Below, piece by piece: positions 5,602 to 7,001 of a DNA stretch of 7,001 nt. This DNA is from Anaerolineaceae bacterium 46_22. GTDB lineage: Bacteria > Chloroflexota > Anaerolineae > Anaerolineales > Anaerolineaceae. The stretch covers positions 1 to 7,001 of the forward strand of contig LGHA01000067.1 of NCBI GenBank assembly GCA_001508595.1, given 5' to 3'. The notes below the pieces were generated by a model that was not told where the DNA came from, searched no databases, and saw only the letters and a list, made by a program, of their open reading frames with translations. Position 1 is the first letter of the stretch; each line of letters opens with the position of its first letter. The position numbers and the translations under genes are program-made.

Positions 5602-6823
5602 TTGGAAATCGCTATCCGAACAATTAAAAGGCCTTGGGGTTACGATTGGGAAAGAGACAAAATTTAAGAAAAATCACCCCAACAAACATCCCATTGAGTC
5701 AGTGGTTGACGGCAGCTTTCGCGAAGTCATTTACGGACAGGTCTTTTGCCACGAAGAAATTTATCAGCAAGACCACACGCACGGTGAGAGACCCCTTTAC
5801 CCAAAACAACCCATCAAAACTCTTTGCGAATGGGCTGGTGCGACAGCTTTAACACCAGGCGATATTCAAGATTTCATCTTTCTGGATACCGAAACCAGCG
5901 GCCTTGCAGGGGGTACCGGGACATATGCCTTCGAGGTTGGTTTGGGGCGTTTCACTGACAAGGGCTTTCATCTTGCTCAATTCTTTATGCGTCACCCCGG
6001 AGAAGAACCTGCCCTTTTGGCTGGTTTATCGGAATTAATGGACGGCATGAAAGCGGTCGTGACCTACAATGGGAAATCCTTTGACATTCCATTGCTAAAC
6101 ACGCGCTATACCTTAATGGGGATGACCAGTCCCTTTACAGGTGTTGATCATTTCGACCTTCTACCCCTGGCGCGCTGGTTGTGGCGCATACGTTTGGAAA
6201 GCCGAACTTTAGCCAATGTTGAAAGTCAAATCCTGGGGGTTCAGCGAGGCGAAGAAGAGGTGCCGGGTTATTTGATCCCGGAGATGTACTTTGAGTACCT
6301 CAAATCCCAGGATGCCAGCCCGATGAAAGGCATTTTTTATCATAACGCGATTGACATCCTCAGCCTTGCAGGCTTATTCAGTCACATGGCATATCTTCTG
6401 AGTGACCCACATTCAGATAAAATAAGCCATATTGAGGACGTTGTTGCATTAGCTCGCTTCTTTGAATCAATAAGAGACATCCCCCAGGCGCAAAAACTAT
6501 ATCAGAAAGCACTGGCTTCAGATATGCCTGAGGATCTGTATTGGGATACCATTGAGCGATATTCCTTCCTTCTCAAACGCCAGGACGCCTGGGAAAAAGC
6601 CATTTCATTATGGGAGTTAGCAGCAAAAAATAATGCCCTTTATGCCATCGAGGAATTAGCAAAATATTTCGAACATCGTGCAAAAAACCTTACAACTGCT
6701 AAAGAATGGACTTTAAAAGGGATAAATATTCTCCAGGAACAACACCTGCCAGCCTATGAGCATTATCAATGGCAGGAAAAATTGAGATATCGGCTGGACA
6801 GGTTAGAACGCAGGCTGTCTTAA
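5594..6823 (+). CDS. mrfB: MrfB/YprB-family DEDDh 3'-5' exonuclease with C-terminal TPR-like repeats
   Basis: Protein of 409 residues, close to the size of B. subtilis MrfB. An RNase H-like exonuclease core (YprB_RuvC-like) spans about 90-265. Exo I is FLDTETSGL (96-104) with Asp98 and Glu100; Exo II is TYNGKSFD (157-164) with Asp164; Exo III has His250 and Asp254 in HNAID, giving a complete DEDDh set. Metal-dependent nuclease activity is therefore expected. The roughly 145 residues after 265 are helical with pairs such as FFESIRDIPQAQKLYQKAL and SFLLKRQDAWEKAISLWEL, typical of TPR hairpins, likely for protein contacts. In B. subtilis, MrfB works with MrfA in removing mitomycin adducts. Here the start ATG overlaps the helicase stop by 8 nt, and GAGG (5578-5581) lies 12 nt upstream, so translation is probably coupled. 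Residues 1-90 hold the poorly conserved N-terminal extension also present in the family. Confidence 0.9.
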   Translation: MTDWKSLSEQLKGLGVTIGKETKFKKNHPNKHPIESVVDGSFREVIYGQVFCHEEIYQQDHTHGERPLYPKQPIKTLCEWAGATALTPGDIQDFIFLDTETSGLAGGTGTYAFEVGLGRFTDKGFHLAQFFMRHPGEEPALLAGLSELMDGMKAVVTYNGKSFDIPLLNTRYTLMGMTSPFTGVDHFDLLPLARWLWRIRLESRTLANVESQILGVQRGEEEVPGYLIPEMYFEYLKSQDASPMKGIFYHNAIDILSLAGLFSHMAYLLSDPHSDKISHIEDVVALARFFESIRDIPQAQKLYQKALASDMPEDLYWDTIERYSFLLKRQDAWEKAISLWELAAKNNALYAIEELAKYFEHRAKNLTTAKEWTLKGINILQEQHLPAYEHYQWQEKLRYRLDRLERRLS

Positions 6824-6872
6824 GATAAATTAAAAAATTATTTGTTTATTCAACACACCGCACACTCTCCGC

Positions 6873-6897
6873 TTGACTTTTTGTTTTTTTGTATAAT
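6873..6897 (+). promoter_or_regulatory. Promoter-like element with T-tract spacer
   Basis: TTGACT (6873-6878) and a perfect TATAAT (6892-6897) are separated by 13 bp consisting almost wholly of T (TTTTG then seven T and G). The boxes are excellent, but the spacing is shorter than the usual 16-18 bp. The -10 may therefore act without this -35, or the arrangement reflects local sigma-factor preference. Confidence 0.4.
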
Positions 6898-6901
6898 GTT
6901 A

Positions 6902-7001
6902 ATGTCTCCCCTGAAAATAGGCCAACTAAACGAAAAAGACCTTGCTGATGCCCCACAAATATGCACAATTTCAGGTATTTTTTGGGATGAGGCATTCAAA
7001 A
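6902..7001 (+). CDS. Start of an unrecognised gene, cut by the window end
   Basis: An open frame runs from ATG at 6902 to the last base: 33 codons without a stop. The codons look protein-like (for example LNEKDLADAPQIC). An in-frame ATG also exists at 6896, overlapping the TATAAT. There is no Shine-Dalgarno, and the start is only 4 nt beyond the -10 box, so if real it would be translated from a leaderless or nearly leaderless transcript. The opening is faintly like that of GNAT acetyltransferases, which is too little to name it. A second ATG at 6948 opens a different frame and is an alternative. Confidence 0.35.
   Translation, partial: MSPLKIGQLNEKDLADAPQICTISGIFWDEAFK

Noticed and set aside
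6824..6850. AT-rich stretch after the exonuclease as an intrinsic terminator
   Set aside because: Only A/T pairing is possible and there is no GC-rich stem, so it is not supportable as a terminator.

Overview
The window is a compact, forward-strand bacterial segment with six complete protein genes and the first codons of a seventh. I see no RNA gene, CRISPR array, insertion sequence or other mobile element. The mix of genes is an NAD-dependent threonine dehydrogenase of the SDR type, a short DUF318-like permease, an FmdB zinc ribbon, a ketodihydrosphingosine-reductase-like SDR and an MrfA/MrfB-type DNA repair pair. Coding DNA is of moderate GC and the gaps are AT-rich. This would fit a member of the Chloroflexota (Anaerolineae-like), but that is an impression from gene content, not a demonstrated assignment.

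Layout. 13-1032: threonine 3-dehydrogenase-like SDR with a strong Shine-Dalgarno at the window edge. 1033-1215: a gap with a 10-bp inverted repeat. 1216-1710: a short membrane protein resembling half of an ArsP/DUF318 permease. 1716-1744: a good sigma70-type promoter (TTGACC, 17 bp, TAAAAT) that appears to drive a two-gene unit: the FmdB-family zinc ribbon (1781-2005) and, starting at the very next base, a KDSR-like reductase (2006-2821). 2822-3078: a 257-nt AT-rich gap with a perfect 10-bp palindrome and a plausible promoter. 3079-5601 and 5594-6823: an overlapping pair encoding a DEAH-type helicase of the MrfA (YprA) family and a DEDDh exonuclease of the MrfB (YprB) family. 6824-7001: a short gap with a T-rich promoter-like stretch and the start of a gene that runs off the window.

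How the genes work together. The clearest functional unit is the helicase/exonuclease pair. In Bacillus subtilis, MrfA and MrfB act in a UvrA-independent pathway that removes mitomycin-type lesions. Here the reading frames overlap by 8 nt, so the two proteins are probably made together. The unusual point is that the helicase carries a complete HNH nuclease motif (about residues 660-722) between its helicase body and its C-terminal zinc-binding MZB/DUF1998 region. The extra length matches the difference from the usual size of about 750 residues. This predicts a single polypeptide with strand-separating and DNA-cutting modules, encoded next to an exonuclease, and it is the most interesting observation in the window. 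Second is the KDSR-like reductase, whose PPDTETP signature and hydrophobic C-terminal tail raise the possibility of sphingoid-base or related lipid chemistry.
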